64,000 bases of DNA from Chrysomallon squamiferum (GCA_012295275.1 CM022668.1:15014391-15078390), one strand, 5' to 3'; positions 26,470 to 38,330 are shown, counted from the stretch's first letter. Made by a program: numbers and translations. Notes: generated from the sequence alone by a model not told the origin.

Positions 26470-27539
26470 CTAAACATCTTCGCCCTCCGTATCGTGCCCG
26501 TTGCCCGCTTGGTTGCGAATCTGTATACTTTTTTTACTTTTGTATAAATCCCACAACCCCGACACTATCTCCGCTACGACGATGTCGCTGGAGTTCTTGC
26601 CCACGAGGCGCAGGGTGAAGACGCCGTCGTGACGGAGATACTCGAGTATGAACCGCGTGGCCAGTTTTTTCTCGGGTCCGGATCCCAGACGGTCCATGAT
26701 TTTGAGGAATTTTTTCACGTACTGGACTCTGGACGTCGGGAACACCATGTGCCAGAGCCACGAGACGAAACTGTAGCAGGACAACACTGACACAAACACT
26801 AACCAGAACCACAGGAAGATGTAGATTTTTTCGTTAAATAAATTAATGGGAAGTACACATTGGACGGTATGACGTTGGATATTTTGCATCTGGCGGATAT
26901 CAAAATCGCACAGGGTTACCCTTGGGAAGCGTTCCGAAGGCGTCCAGTCTTTGCCGACAATGAGGTCCTCCAGTACCTGGAACCCATAAACGTTGTAATC
27001 CGTGGAGAGAAAGGAATTCAGCATAAACAACTGCCCCACGGAGTTTGATATGTACATCACCTTCATCAGTAAATACACCGCGACTAAATAATTCCCATAT
27101 CGTTTGCCGCACAACAGCGAAAGCTTCGCAGACAGAATGTGCCTCAGCTGAACACAGCAGTGGTGTCTGCTTTCCCTCTGGTTATCCAGACACCTGTCTA
27201 TATGTCTCACTACATACTTTATCGTCCGGATCCTCACGTCCGGACTCTCGTATTGAGCGTCCCCGGCTAGGCTCACTATCCGGTCCACGTTTATACCGGA
27301 CTGTCCGTTGAGGAGACGCCAGATTATACAAGGGATGTAGAACATGAGGGCTTGTATAAGCAGCACCACCGGCACCCATTGGTAATACGTCAGTTCTTTT
27401 TCCTCGCGTATGTGGTGCTCGATGGGGATGACGTCGTTGATGGGGATGTAGTAAGTGTTGGAAATCCAGCAGATGTTGTTGGTGTAGTCGACGTGTGCCG
27501 AGGTAAATTGTGCCGGACACCAGCATCTGATAGGGTCAC
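26470..27539 (-). other. Innexin coding exon 2 (loop 1 to stop)
   Basis: Encodes the end of Gly49 through residue 404. The frame stays open from the acceptor to TAG at 26470-26472 and carries loop 1, TM2, cytoplasmic loop, TM3, loop 2, TM4 and tail without interruption, so there is no sign of pseudogenisation. It is the longest GC-rich, low-repeat block in the window. A 301-residue reading begun at the GTG at 27375 is only an internal portion; the true frame continues upstream to the acceptor. Confidence 0.95.
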
Positions 27540-29020
27540 CTGAAAAAAAAAGAAGAAAAAAAAAAAATAGAGAAAATTAAAAATAATCTGTTACTACTAC
27601 TACAACTACTATTGCTGCTATTATAGCAACTACTACTACCACTGCCGCTGCTGCTAGAACTACAATCATGAATACAACTGCTACAACTACTATCACTGCA
27701 ACAAACATACTACTACTACCACTACTATCATTAGTACAATTTTGATCTCTAAATGACTTCTCCTTTGAAAGTGAATTTGTGTAAGACATTTTAACACATT
27801 ACTATTTTTTTTTTTTGAAACCATGTTATTTTCCTATTATGAAAATTATTACTATCATCATCATCATTCATTAAAATATTATCATAATTATCATCACCAT
27901 CGTCATCGTTCACAATGATACTTCTGAAAACCCTAACACACTAACACACTAACTGAATTAAAATATCTGAAAATAACAGAACAATTCACCAAAAAACCTT
28001 TTTGCAGCTCGAACTGCATAAAAAAAAAAAGAAGAAAAAAAAAAAGAAAGAATTCTGCAACGAGTTTTGGCAGACTTTTGACTTTATACAATTTACAGTT
28101 TTCAACAGAAGTAAATAGATTGACATTTGGGAAACGTAACGAAATTAGCTGACATTATAATGCCAAAGTTTTTGTTTACGTTCATTTCATTTCAGAAACA
28201 GTTTTGAGTCTGATAAGTATTTTTGTTAGAGGGGAAAAAAAAAAAGATAAAAAGGTAAAACAGAAAGAAAATATATAATAGAATTATCTAATTTATACTG
28301 ATGTAACAGAGGAAAATACTAATTTTAAGAAGATTTTGAAAAACCAGCGAAAGGTTAAAAAAGCAAAAGCGAAATCATTTTCATTTATTGATTTTTATAA
28401 TTTTATACATGAATGTCAATAAAATAAAATAAAAATAATAAAGAAACAAAAGGGACACGGTTTATTCATTAGTATTTTTATATCTCTACTTTTTTCGTTC
28501 TTTTTATCTTTTGTTTATATTAGTATTATTTTTAATATTTAGTCTAGTTTTGGTTTATATGTACATTTATATTTATTATACGTATCTTGTATGTATATAA
28601 GTAGTTAGGTAGGTAGATATGTAGATATATTTATATATATGAACGTATATATTCATTTCTGTGTATCTACGGATACATGCACCTATAAAATAACATAGAA
28701 CAAACACACAATTTTTTTTTTTTAAAATCCAAATCAACAATGAAACCGGTACCAGTCGACTGCTCCCAGTTTTTCCCTCCCCTCTTTTACAAAACACGCT
28801 ATTATTATAAGACTGACTACCAGTCGTGTCAATCGACTGGTACCGGTTTTTTGCAATGATACGCTTCACGCTCACCTACATACTGGCGCGCGCTGACAAC
28901 CACTGTGAAAATGATGAGGATGCCAGTCGTGTAGAGGTGGTTCACTCTGTCTATCAGGTCGTCATCATTTCGTACCTTGACGTTAGCAACCCGGCCGACC
29001 GACCCGATAATACTGTCCAT
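26470..29020 (-). CDS. inx: Innexin gap-junction/hemichannel protein, two coding exons join(26470..27539,28876..29020)
   Basis: Joining the exons gives 404 residues and a TAG stop, the usual innexin length. Seen in the translation: N-terminus MDSIIGSV with RNDDDLIDRVNH (residues 17-28); TM1 about 31-49; loop 1 with Cys54, Cys56 and Cys72 in the family context DPIRCWCPAQFT; TM2 about 104-125 opening with the signature YYQWVP (100-105); cytoplasmic loop with Cys pair 176-177; TM3 about 198-223; loop 2 with Cys259 and Cys276 (VQCVLPIN); TM4 about 287-313 (FLWFW); cytosolic tail 314-404. Innexins are known to assemble into plasma-membrane hemichannels and intercellular channels passing ions and small metabolites. 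The loop cysteines form the disulphides needed for docking. I see no N-glycosylation sequon in the loops; NSS at 364 is in the cytosolic tail. The last residues GEDV resemble a class III PDZ ligand (inference). Family is near certain; the paralogue (unc-9-like or other) cannot be named from sequence alone. Confidence 0.96.
27540..28875 (-). other. Innexin intron (1336 bp, GT-AG, phase 1)
   Basis: The intron starts GTGAGCG (28875 downward) and ends in a long T-rich tract followed by CAG (27542-27540). It contains a decayed CTA/ACT trinucleotide array (27588-27725), ATC-type trinucleotides (27848-27912), A/T homopolymers and (GATA)-like sequence (28590-28640). An inverted repeat lies near its 5' end and is listed separately. 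A 70-codon minus frame at 27577-27789 comes from the trinucleotide array and is not a gene. Confidence 0.92.
28743..28849. repeat. 17-bp perfect inverted repeat inside the innexin intron, 73-bp spacer
   Basis: Left arm 28743-28759 (AAACCGGTACCAGTCGA) and right arm 28833-28849 are exact reverse complements. The right arm begins about 26 nt into the intron as transcribed. The spacer holds a further short hairpin (GACTG at 28811-28815 with CAGTC at 28821-28825). It also shares the 10-mer CCAGTCGTGT (28820-28829) with exon 1 (28923-28932). Confidence 0.85.
28876..29020 (-). other. Innexin coding exon 1 (start codon to splice donor)
   Basis: Encodes residues 1-48 plus the first base of Gly49. It holds the pore-lining N-terminal helix, the RNDDD motif and most of TM1, ending ARQYV-G. 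The donor reads G|GTGAGCG, close to consensus, and the split codon G|GT restores the family sequence QYVGDPI across the junction. The exon is visibly GC-richer than its surroundings. ATG 29018-29020 is chosen because MD at the very N-terminus is typical of innexins. Confidence 0.94.
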
Positions 29021-29056
29021 CCTGTGTGAATAGAGAAGAGAAAAAAAAGGGTTAAA
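29021..29056 (-). other. Splice acceptor immediately 5' of the innexin start codon
   Basis: Read on the minus strand there is a pyrimidine run (CCCTTTTTTTTCTCTTCTCTATT), then CACACAG and one G before ATG. This is a strong 3' splice site one base ahead of the start codon. It implies at least one upstream exon, most simply 5' UTR. Whether that exon adds coding sequence cannot be decided here. Confidence 0.7.
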
Positions 29057-29272
29057 AATGATGGTTACACATACTGTTAGAGTGACGTAAATAATAAAAA
29101 AATAAATGTTGTGTTGTTAAGATAATGTGTGTGTGTGTTTTTCTGGAGGGTTTTTTTTTGTTTGTTTGTTTGTTCTGGTTTTGTTTGTTATTGTTTGTTT
29201 GTTCTTTAATTTTTAAATTTTAATTTTTTTTTTTTTTTTTTTTTTGGTTCGTTTTGCTTGTTTGATTTTGAT

Positions 29273-29303
<31 letters not shown>

Positions 29304-29394
29304 TTTTTTTGTTTTTTCTATTTTATTTTGTTTTCTTCCAAGAATAACCGTAAAATATATTTCTTAAAAAAAAAAAAGCCACTTACGTTTATTT
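29057..29394. other. Non-coding stretch upstream of the innexin ATG
   Basis: AT-rich sequence with (TTTG)n at 29159-29172, a T homopolymer near 29226-29246 and (TTTA)n at 29272-29305. It is probably within a 5' UTR intron of the innexin. I see no gene. Confidence 0.6.
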
Positions 29395-30065
29395 TTCGAG
29401 TGACATAGATAAACGGTACATTTATAAGATAAAGCTACTTTTTTTTTCTAGCATAATATAAAACAACACTTCACATTTCTGGAATAAAATAGCGTTTGTA
29501 TTTTTTTTCCCCCTGAGTAATGTATATTAATTTTAAGTTTCTAGTTTGAAGTTACTTTCGTCTCTGGAGTAATGTAAATTAACGGTAAATTTCCAGGAAA
29601 AATGTACTTTTCTTTCTAGGGTATCATAAATTAATGGTAAGTTTCTAAAAGCAAAATACATATTTTTGTTTCTGAAGTGAGATAAATTAATGTTACATTT
29701 CAGAACAAAGGTAGAACATTTATTTACATTACGCTAGAAACGAAACTAAGGCAATCTGCAGTTTTGTTAAGTTTCTAGGACAAAGAGATTTAATGCTATG
29801 TCACAAGAGTGAGATTAATTAATTTTATGATACTGGAGGAATATTTGTTTCAGGTTCCAGAGTAACGTAAAACATTTTAGTGTTTTAGGAGTAACTTTAG
29901 TTAATTTTATGTTTTTGAAATAATGTTCTTTAATTCTGGAGAAACGACAGACAGTTCAGTATTATGTTTACAGAATAATCTTCATTTATGTTTCTGGAGT
30001 AAAGTTCGTTAGTTGATTTAGTATCAAAAGTAACGTTACGTTGTCTCATATTTCTAGAGAAACTT
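29395..30065. repeat. Highly diverged tandem repeat, unit about 50 bp
   Basis: A block of the form TTTCTGGAGTAATGTAAATTAATGGTAA recurs with substitutions. Examples begin near 29476, 29513, 29561, 29611, 29669, 29808, 29908, 29990 and 30050, with neighbouring spacings of 48-58 bp where copies adjoin. The copies are too diverged for a simple tandem-repeat screen to report confidently. Confidence 0.7.
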
Positions 30066-30107
30066 AGTTACAGCGACATTACACTATATCGTTTAAACAA
30101 ACGTGTA

Positions 30108-30409
30108 TGACCTCGTTGTCAAACTTTAAAGCTTATACAATCAGTTCTGACGTCATTACGGTACTTTATATTTACATAAAATACAATGACCTCAGTACAG
30201 TACTTTAACCGTACACACATATTATGACATCATTATAATACTTGAATGTTTACACAAAATATGACGTCACAACAACACATTAAAACATCCTTTCAAACTT
30301 TAAAACTAATAAAACAATAACAAAAAATCCCCCCAAAAAATATTAACAACAAACAACAACCACAAAAACCAACCCCACCAAAAAAACACAAGACAACTTC
30401 ATGACGTCA
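30108..30409. repeat. Diverged 37-40 bp tandem repeat whose units start with a CRE-like core
   Basis: Unit heads are TGACCTCG (30108), TGACGTCA (30148), TGACCTCA (30187), TGACATCA (30225) and TGACGTCA (30262), spaced 40, 39, 38 and 37 bp. Shared unit bodies contain ACTTTA and TTACACAAAATA-like stretches. A further TGACGTCA is at 30402. The array lies 1.1-1.4 kb upstream of the innexin ATG. Confidence 0.75.
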
Positions 30410-31080
30410 TTACAAATAGATCAACACTTACATCAACTTTTTATGACGTCTCCATCTACGCTTCTCGACGCTTATCTAGAACAGCAATCACACACTCACA
30501 CACACACACACACGTACCAACCCCAAAATATCACCAACGTTCAAATTAACATTTAATAAAAATGCCATTTTCGGACAGTGGACGAGCCTCGTTTTAATTG
30601 GTGCCATTTCTGCCACCAATGTCAATGGCTAGGTCATCTAGGATGAACCAATCAATGTTCGATAATCAAATGACTGTTTTATACGCGATATTGCCTAAGG
30701 GAGAAGAGCTATGACAGGTTATGCTGAAGTAATCAGAGTACGAAGTACGGTAATATGGCAGCAGAATTTCTGAAATGTCGTGAAGGAAATTCCTTATCAA
30801 ATAATGGGTGGAATACGCGATGGAAGTCGAAGTCTCCAAGGATATATATCTGGGAAGGTATGAGAAGAATCGATGCTGAGATATGCTACCTTTGTGATTA
30901 TTAATCTCGTATCCGTGCCTAATTGTTTTATCTTTTTCTGTGTTCCTCAGTTAAATTAATATCTTACGTCGATAATCATCTAAATCAGAAATTTATACTT
31001 CAGCTTGATCGTATAATGAATGGCGTAAAATACCCATATCGTCATTTCAGAAGTAGAAGTAATACTTAGTGTAGCAGCAT
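30410..31080. other. Low-repeat region upstream of the innexin; candidate 5' flank
   Basis: After a short (CA)n (30490-30512) this is complex sequence. It contains an inverted repeat ATTGGTG/CACCAAT (30597-30603 and 30614-30620) and CCAATCAA at 30644. The CCAAT boxes plus proximity to the CRE-headed array suggest promoter function for the minus-strand gene. This is inference only; no TATA box or transcript start is evident. Confidence 0.3.
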
Positions 31081-31535
31081 GAGCAGTAGCAGCAGTAGTA
31101 ATAGTAGCTGTACCAGTTGTAGTAGTTGTAGTAGTAGTTGTAGTAAGTTTGTATCAGTAGTAATACTGATCTTGGTCAACAAAATAGTAATTATGATGAT
31201 GATAATACAAAATAAACAATGGATGATAACATAGGCTTATTTTCAATTTAAATGTAAATCTAAATGAAAGGACTTTCAGTGATCATGTTATTTCGATTAT
31301 ACAGCCTTAGAGTCTTTGACCTTTCTTCTGGATCTGACTCTTCTTTGAATTTACTGACACACGCTGACTTTAACTTTTCACAGCAATAAGAATGGAAAAT
31401 AATTTAAAGTGTGTGGTGATTGTACATGTCATACAATTTGTTAATAATCAGGTAGCAAGGGATCCATACAGATAAAGTGATTAAATTCTGAAACAAAACA
31501 GACAAACACACACCAATAGATATATGCATACTGGC
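31075..31535. other. Unique sequence with short AGT array
   Basis: AGC/AGT triplets at 31076-31160; otherwise nothing recognised. Confidence 0.55.
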
Positions 31536-31539
31536 ATGC

Positions 31540-31551
31540 ACACACACACAC

Positions 31552-31612
<61 letters not shown>

Positions 31613-31720
31613 ACACGTAACACAATATGTATTCTGTCATACACACACATAAATATATATATATAATATATCGTACGAACATACACACAAACATACACAC
31701 AAACATACACAGATATATTA
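31540..31720. repeat. (AC)n microsatellite and AC-rich tail
   Basis: AC at 31540-31609, then TA at 31656-31669 and CATACACA repeats to about 31712. Confidence 0.96.
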
Positions 31721-31884
31721 CACCCATGGTGTTATTTTTTTAACACTATGTTGTAGTTTAGAAAAAGAAGCCGAATTATATTTTAAATTGTTAAACATGA
31801 TTGTTTGTAAAGTTGAAGGACGCTAACCTTGACTAATAATAAAGAATGAGATATAATCATTATTTTTATTTAGTCTATAGAGAT

Positions 31885-31887
<3 letters not shown>

Positions 31888-31932
<45 letters not shown>
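31888..31932. repeat. (AC)n microsatellite
   Basis: About 44 bp of AC. Confidence 0.98.
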
Positions 31933-32580
31933 AACATGCATGTTTATATAAAGACCTGCAGTGAAAACAATGAAACAATGGAAAATGATTTACACTCTAA
32001 TAAGACAAATAAATTAGCAAAAACTAAATAAATGAATAATTATATATATATTTATAGAATTTTTAATTTTATAAACAAAAAAGTACAAAAAAACCTCCCA
32101 AAATGTAAAAATAAAGAGTTATTAACCACTTGTCACTTATATCAGGCAGTGTACGAGAAACTTGTTATTCAAACTGAAATACAAATTACAACCTGCCTGT
32201 TATATCTTATCACTGTAAACCGAACTTCAGTTATCATTCTGTTAGGATTCAGAACACAGCAGGATCTTTGCTGCATGATGCCAAGGAAAGGAAACAAACT
32301 CAGTGTTTGTATACAATACTTTAAAACATGGATTTATCTTTGCGCGACAGCATGATGCAAAATAAACACAGCCAAAACAATGCACATTTACACGTGCCAC
32401 CCAAACACGATTCAACATGTCGGGGAATTCAGATTCGATAAGAACAGAGAAAAACAAATTCCCGTGTCATGTGATATATCATGTTAAATTTGAGACAGAC
32501 ATGACTTTATCTTTCGTGTGAATCAGAAAGCGCTGAGACGGTTAAATCAGAAAATCGTCTAATTCTATATATACAGATAC
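31933..32580. other. AT-rich sequence, no gene recognised
   Basis: The 107-codon plus frame at 32032-32355 is not low complexity but has no recognisable family features or splice context. Confidence 0.4.
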
Positions 32581-32588
32581 ATATACAT

Positions 32589-32589
<1 letters not shown>

Positions 32590-32644
<55 letters not shown>
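32590..32644. repeat. (AC)n-(AT)n compound microsatellite
   Basis: AC 32591-32625 directly joined to AT 32625-32643. Confidence 0.97.
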
Positions 32645-33584
32645 GTATAGAATAGATTATCTGTTTAGGTATGCGATTATGTATGAATATGTGTGTTTTC
32701 GCAAAAGTTTGGCCGTCACAATGAAATTAGCAATACCGATTTATCTGGAAACTGGTAAAAAAAACTAAGAACCCACTACAACAAAACACTGAATATTAGT
32801 CCCTGTCAGCAATTTATGTACGTGCTCATCCACACACACCTAGCAACGGATTCCAGAAAAAAAAAAAAAAAAAAAAAATCTGGGTTACGCAGAACAAGAT
32901 GTTGCTTGACGTTAGTGCATTGCTCAAACCCGTCGCCGTACACATTAACCCTTTTACAGTTCAGCACGCAGCTGAAACAGGAATGACGTCATCAGAATGC
33001 TGGGATAAGTCAGCAGTCGTGAAATCAGCAGAATGCTCCTTAACTCGATCTCGTAAGAGCTCATCAGTGAGAACGTCTCCTGAAGCCATCGGTTAGTAAG
33101 TTAGGTAATCCTCGTATTCAGAGTTTTTGTTTTTTGTTAAAAATACGTTACTGCAGATCTGAATCGTGTGCTAATTGCTTTTTTTTTTTTCTTCTGTTCA
33201 TTCTGGCTTCACCTCGTTACCACGCATTCTTGTCCTTTCTTCATGACTACGTTTGCCTGTTTGCTTTGTCTTTGTAAACTGATTTCATTTCTGTCTCATT
33301 CTTGTGTGAATGGCCGCTACTGTGTACGACATCGCTAATATTCGCTGTGTGTTTTACTGATATATTTTATCTCTTCGGACGTTTATGGGCTGTCTGTCTG
33401 TCTACTGTCTGCTTGTCTGTCTGTTTTTCGTTTTGGCCACGGTGGCGTGACCGCTATGATCCTTGGTCGTGTTTGCCTTATCTTGTTTATGGTGATTTAG
33501 AGATTGTACTGAGTAAAGAAGGTGTTTTCTTTGTTATTTGTTTTGAGAAATACAAACAGTAGTATTCGAGGTAACAGTAGTAAT
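32645..33584. other. Unique sequence, no certain gene
   Basis: Poly-A 32857-32877. GC-richer 32885-33110 with TGACGTCA at 32984-32991. The plus frames 32899-33096 and 33302-33562 are unrecognised. Confidence 0.45.
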
Positions 33585-33865
33585 TGTAAAGTAGTAGTAG
33601 ATGATAACAACAACAGTTATGATGATGATGATGATGATGATGATGATAAAAACAGACGAAGGATGAAGTCAGAGTTAGCAGCAATTGAAACAGTAGCGGC
33701 AGCTACAACAGCAACAATAATATATCAGCAAGAAAGAATGTAATAACATTAATAACCGTCACAAAAGCAACAGCTGCAGCAGTAACAACAACAATAATAA
33801 TTATCTGAAGAAAAAATAGAAGAAGAAAAAGAAGAAGACAAAATTTAGCAGAAGTTACAAACGTA
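33585..33865. repeat. Decayed trinucleotides (AGT, GAT, AAC, AAG)
   Basis: Pure GAT at 33618-33648 within a broader degenerate triplet region. Confidence 0.88.
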
Positions 33866-34685
33866 GAGTTAGAGAGAGAAAAAAATAAATAAATAGAGAG
33901 ACAGATATGGACATTCACACAGACAGACAGAGAGAGAGAGAGATAGACACAGATAGAGAAACAAATAAATAACTCGTAAATTTCTACAGTATCACAATTA
34001 TTAACGTCACTAGCAACAGAAGTATCAACAAAAAAATATCGTTGACTAAAAAAAATACATTTTTGCCTCTAAACTTAAGACGAGGTCCGATGCTATTGGG
34101 GTGAAGCATCTGATACTGTGCTATGAAAAAATTCTGAATCAACTAAATTTAAGACATAAATCTACTTCTTTATCACAGAAGCTGAACATATCTATCTCCC
34201 TTAATCCTCCAGTATAAATCAGTCATTTTTGTTTTTAATACATGGAATTATATATTATGATATACGCACTTAAATTTCGCAAACGTCTTTCAAGACGGGA
34301 AGAAATTATGAAAAAGTGGAATCCTGAGACACGCTGATTTATCCGTCTTTCTGCGATCTGTGTTTTATGTTTTATATTTTCTAAATAATGATGGAATAAA
34401 CGAGTTGAAAGAATAAATCAGAGTTAGTGAAGCTAATAAAAAGTTATCACGCTGTTTTTTTTTTTTTTTAAAAAAAAAAAACGTTTAATATCGTTTTATC
34501 TTGTATCACTCTGAAATAAAACAGATATAATTTTCCAACAAGCTTTCTAAAGTGATTATCTTCTAAACTGATTGCCTGAGAAATATTAGTTTGAAATTTA
34601 AATTCAGTCATATGTTATAAATGGTGTGAAGTGTTGAGAGCTTAAGAACAAATCATTTTGAAGCCATTGCAGTATTTAATAGAAA
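33866..34685. other. AT-rich unique sequence, no gene seen
   Basis: Short GA/GACA runs at 33895-33960. A poly-T/poly-A inverted pair at 34457-34482 could form a hairpin. Confidence 0.55.
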
Positions 34686-34689
34686 TAAA

Positions 34690-34748
34690 TGCGTAAATAA
34701 ATAAATAAAAAATAAGTATTTAATTAATTAAATAAAAAATAAAAAAAA

Positions 34749-34803
<55 letters not shown>

Positions 34804-34806
34804 AGA
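34690..34806. repeat. (AAAT)n microsatellite
   Basis: Pure AAAT/AAATA units from about 34746 to 34803. Confidence 0.97.
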
Positions 34807-35530
<724 letters not shown>

Positions 35531-36360
35531 ATATATAATAACTATCTGCAGAATTAAATATGTTGCCTATGATAAAGAATATAGAACAGATTTCCACATA
35601 AATGTATTATGAGACAAAACTGATTGGCAATATGATAAATTAGCTGAAACATAAATGTCATATATATATCATTGTAGGTCAGGTACCGCTTACTTCAGCC
35701 TAAAAATAATAAGAAAATAATAGAAACATTTCTTCAAACACAATACTCAATTTCTTTTCATATAATATCGAAGATATAGTTAAATCTTATTTCTGTCTAA
35801 GAAGAAATGGAAATGTCGACAAAGCCAAACTTTAAATTTTGGACCAGGCATAGCGTACATGAGCCTGACTTGAAATTACCAAGGATATAACAGTCCTGGA
35901 AAATCATGAACTAACGTTAATATGTGGATGACTGACCATGCATTGCGTATCTTCACCGTGCTTGAACTCAACCAGATACAGCAAGAGTCGAACCACATCT
36001 TGTATGAGCTGTAAATTATGAGTTCAGTGGATCTGTGATTCGGAACAGAAAATGTCAATCACAAAATGTATATCGGATCTTTATCTCGGCAGATTTGATC
36101 CTATCAACATAATATAGGTCACTAAGCGCGCACGTGTATTTTGATAGGTTCAGCGAAAAGGTGATCGAGTTGAGGTTTTTATTAAACCCACGTGTGATTG
36201 GGTTTATGATAGCTCGGCAGTGAAGTCTGTGGAAAATGTTTTTAGATTTTCAACCGTTTTGGGTGATGAACTGTTTTAATAGTTGCATTAAAATCTTGTT
36301 AAATGCGTTTTTTAATGGCTGCTTGAAGTAGTACGCATCAACAGTTAACTGAAGATTTTT
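35531..36360. other. Unique sequence, no gene recognised
   Basis: Complex sequence. A B-box-like GGTTCGACTCT on the minus strand (35984-35994) lacks an A-box partner. The 60-codon minus frame 35876-36058 is unrecognised. Confidence 0.4.
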
Positions 36361-36512
36361 AATACTTATTAAAATAATAGTAATAGTAGCAATAGTAATA
36401 ATAATAATAATGATGATGATGATATGAATAAACAAGTCAATAAAAAAAATAATTAGATAAATAAATAAATAAAAAATAAATAAAATGTTTAAATACGAAG
36501 TATTAAATTCGA

Positions 36513-36545
<33 letters not shown>

Positions 36546-36620
36546 AAATGCCAAACAGTTTCGAGAAGCAAATAAAATTTCTTCGTGTTAAAAGTAAAAC
36601 TTGGAAGAAAAAAAAAAAAA
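36361..36620. repeat. (AAT), (GAT) and (ACA) trinucleotides with A homopolymer
   Basis: AAT/AGT 36370-36410, GAT 36409-36424, AAAT near 36455-36485, ACA 36514-36545, A run 36607-36621. Confidence 0.92.
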
Positions 36621-36621
36621 A

Positions 36622-37713
36622 TTCTGATGTTACGTAAACGTTTATGGATTTGCGTGGGCAGTGGCTTTTCAATACTAAAATTATTTTTTTTAATTTTAAT
36701 TTTATTTTTATTTATTTTTTGAAGAGAAGAGAAGAATACAAAACAACATAAAACAGACACGCGTCGTTTTTAACGTTTTAAAATTTTCAGATATCCAGTA
36801 AGTGTTTTCTTAAAAGTCTATTAATATTAAAGCCTCTGGATGTCTCCAGATACAACATCAACACCAGCAGTCTCAATAATATTTAAATTAATATATTAAA
36901 AAAACAATGAACATTATTAAGTAATTGAAAAAAAAAATAATTTGAAAAATAAATTAAAATAGATTGATATATAGATACATTGATAGATAGATGAATAAAT
37001 AAATAAATGAAATTTAAAAGTGACTATACAATGATAAATTTGCACATGAATGAACGAACGCCGAACGGACGAATAAACTAAACGAACGGACAAGAAAAAC
37101 AGAACGAACGAGAAAGTCATTCGTACAGTTGGAAAGTTCACTGAGATGTATTCAAAACGGAATTAACCACGAATGTCAGAAAAAAAAAAAAAAAAAAAAA
37201 AGAAGAGAGAAAAATTAACGAATCGTGAACATTAAATAGAAGCATTGAAATGCGAGCCTGTAATTCAATTTGTTTGTGGTTCCAGTGAAAGAACAGCATC
37301 ATGCTGTCGTGTTGTCAAACTTGTTAATGTGTTTATTCTCTTCACAGATACCTCCTCATAGGAGAAAGGGAAGTACCAAGGGGAAAAATGAGAATTGAAA
37401 ACAAACAATTGTAAAAAAAAAAAAAAAAATAATAATAATATATATAAATAAAAAAAGAAAAATAATAATAAAAATTAAAAAAAGAAGAAGATATAAACAG
37501 ATTATTTAAAATAGTTTTCGAATTTGTTGGTGAATATTATGTAATATGAAATTAAAAAAAATAAAAAAATTAAAAAAATGATGATGTTCATACAGGAAAC
37601 ATAATCGTCATCAACATAGACAACATTACCATCACCAACACCGACAACAAAGATATTAACAACAAGAATGATAGTGATAAGAAAGCAACTACTAAATGAA
37701 TGACTGGATATAT

Positions 37714-37715
<2 letters not shown>
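36622..37715. other. AT-rich sequence, no gene seen
   Basis: Contains GAACGAACG-type repeats (37050-37110), A homopolymers at 37180-37201 and 37413-37429, and AAT/AAAAAT low complexity at 37428-37490. Confidence 0.55.
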
Positions 37716-37752
<37 letters not shown>

Positions 37753-37835
37753 TATAGACATAAAATATATTTGTATGTACATAGCCAAATACAATCTATA
37801 AATAACTGACATGATAAGAAAATAAAGAAATAATC

Positions 37836-37895
<60 letters not shown>
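37716..37895. repeat. (AT)n and (AAT)n microsatellites
   Basis: AT 37717-37749 and AAT 37836-37893. Confidence 0.97.
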
Positions 37896-37901
<6 letters not shown>

Positions 37902-38254
37902 TACAGTAAAGAGAGAAAAAAGGAAAGCAACGATTAAAATTTAATGATGATGATAATAAAAGAATAATAAAAATTATTATTATTACACTGAAGAAAAAAA
38001 AAAAAAGTAAAACGTAAAAATGGGAACAAAACAGAAGTTCGGACCAGTCTTACCTCTGTGCGTCTCGTGTCTTACTCGTTACATTTACTTGCTGTAAAGT
38101 CAGGTGGGATACGTTTCCGGGTACTACAAACCCCATCGAGGTACTCACTCTGAACTACAAACACATGGTCGTATCCGCATACCCCGGTACGAAAAATAGT
38201 ATCCACTTGGTTTAGAGAATATCACTGTCGTAGAAGATAGGTTTATGAGAGGAC

Positions 38255-38255
<1 letters not shown>
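37896..38255. other. Unique block with exon-like composition at 38040-38210
   Basis: A minus-strand GAG|GTAAGACTGG at about 38046-38058 is a good donor-like match and the sequence behind it is GC-richer, but no family can be assigned. Weak candidate for a non-coding exon. Confidence 0.25.

Positions 38256-38330
<75 letters not shown>

Noticed and set aside
26534-26812. Second minus-strand open frame inside the innexin exon (and plus-strand frames at 26860-27543)
   Set aside because: Shadows of the innexin coding frame; they lack the conserved residues.
35984-35994. Minus-strand B-box-like GGTTCGACTCT
   Set aside because: No A box upstream on that strand and no tRNA-like arms; cannot support a tRNA or SINE call.
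38046-38210. Possible minus-strand exon ending GAG|GTAAGA
   Set aside because: Good donor-like match but frames are short or stopped, no acceptor is clear and no protein similarity is recognisable.
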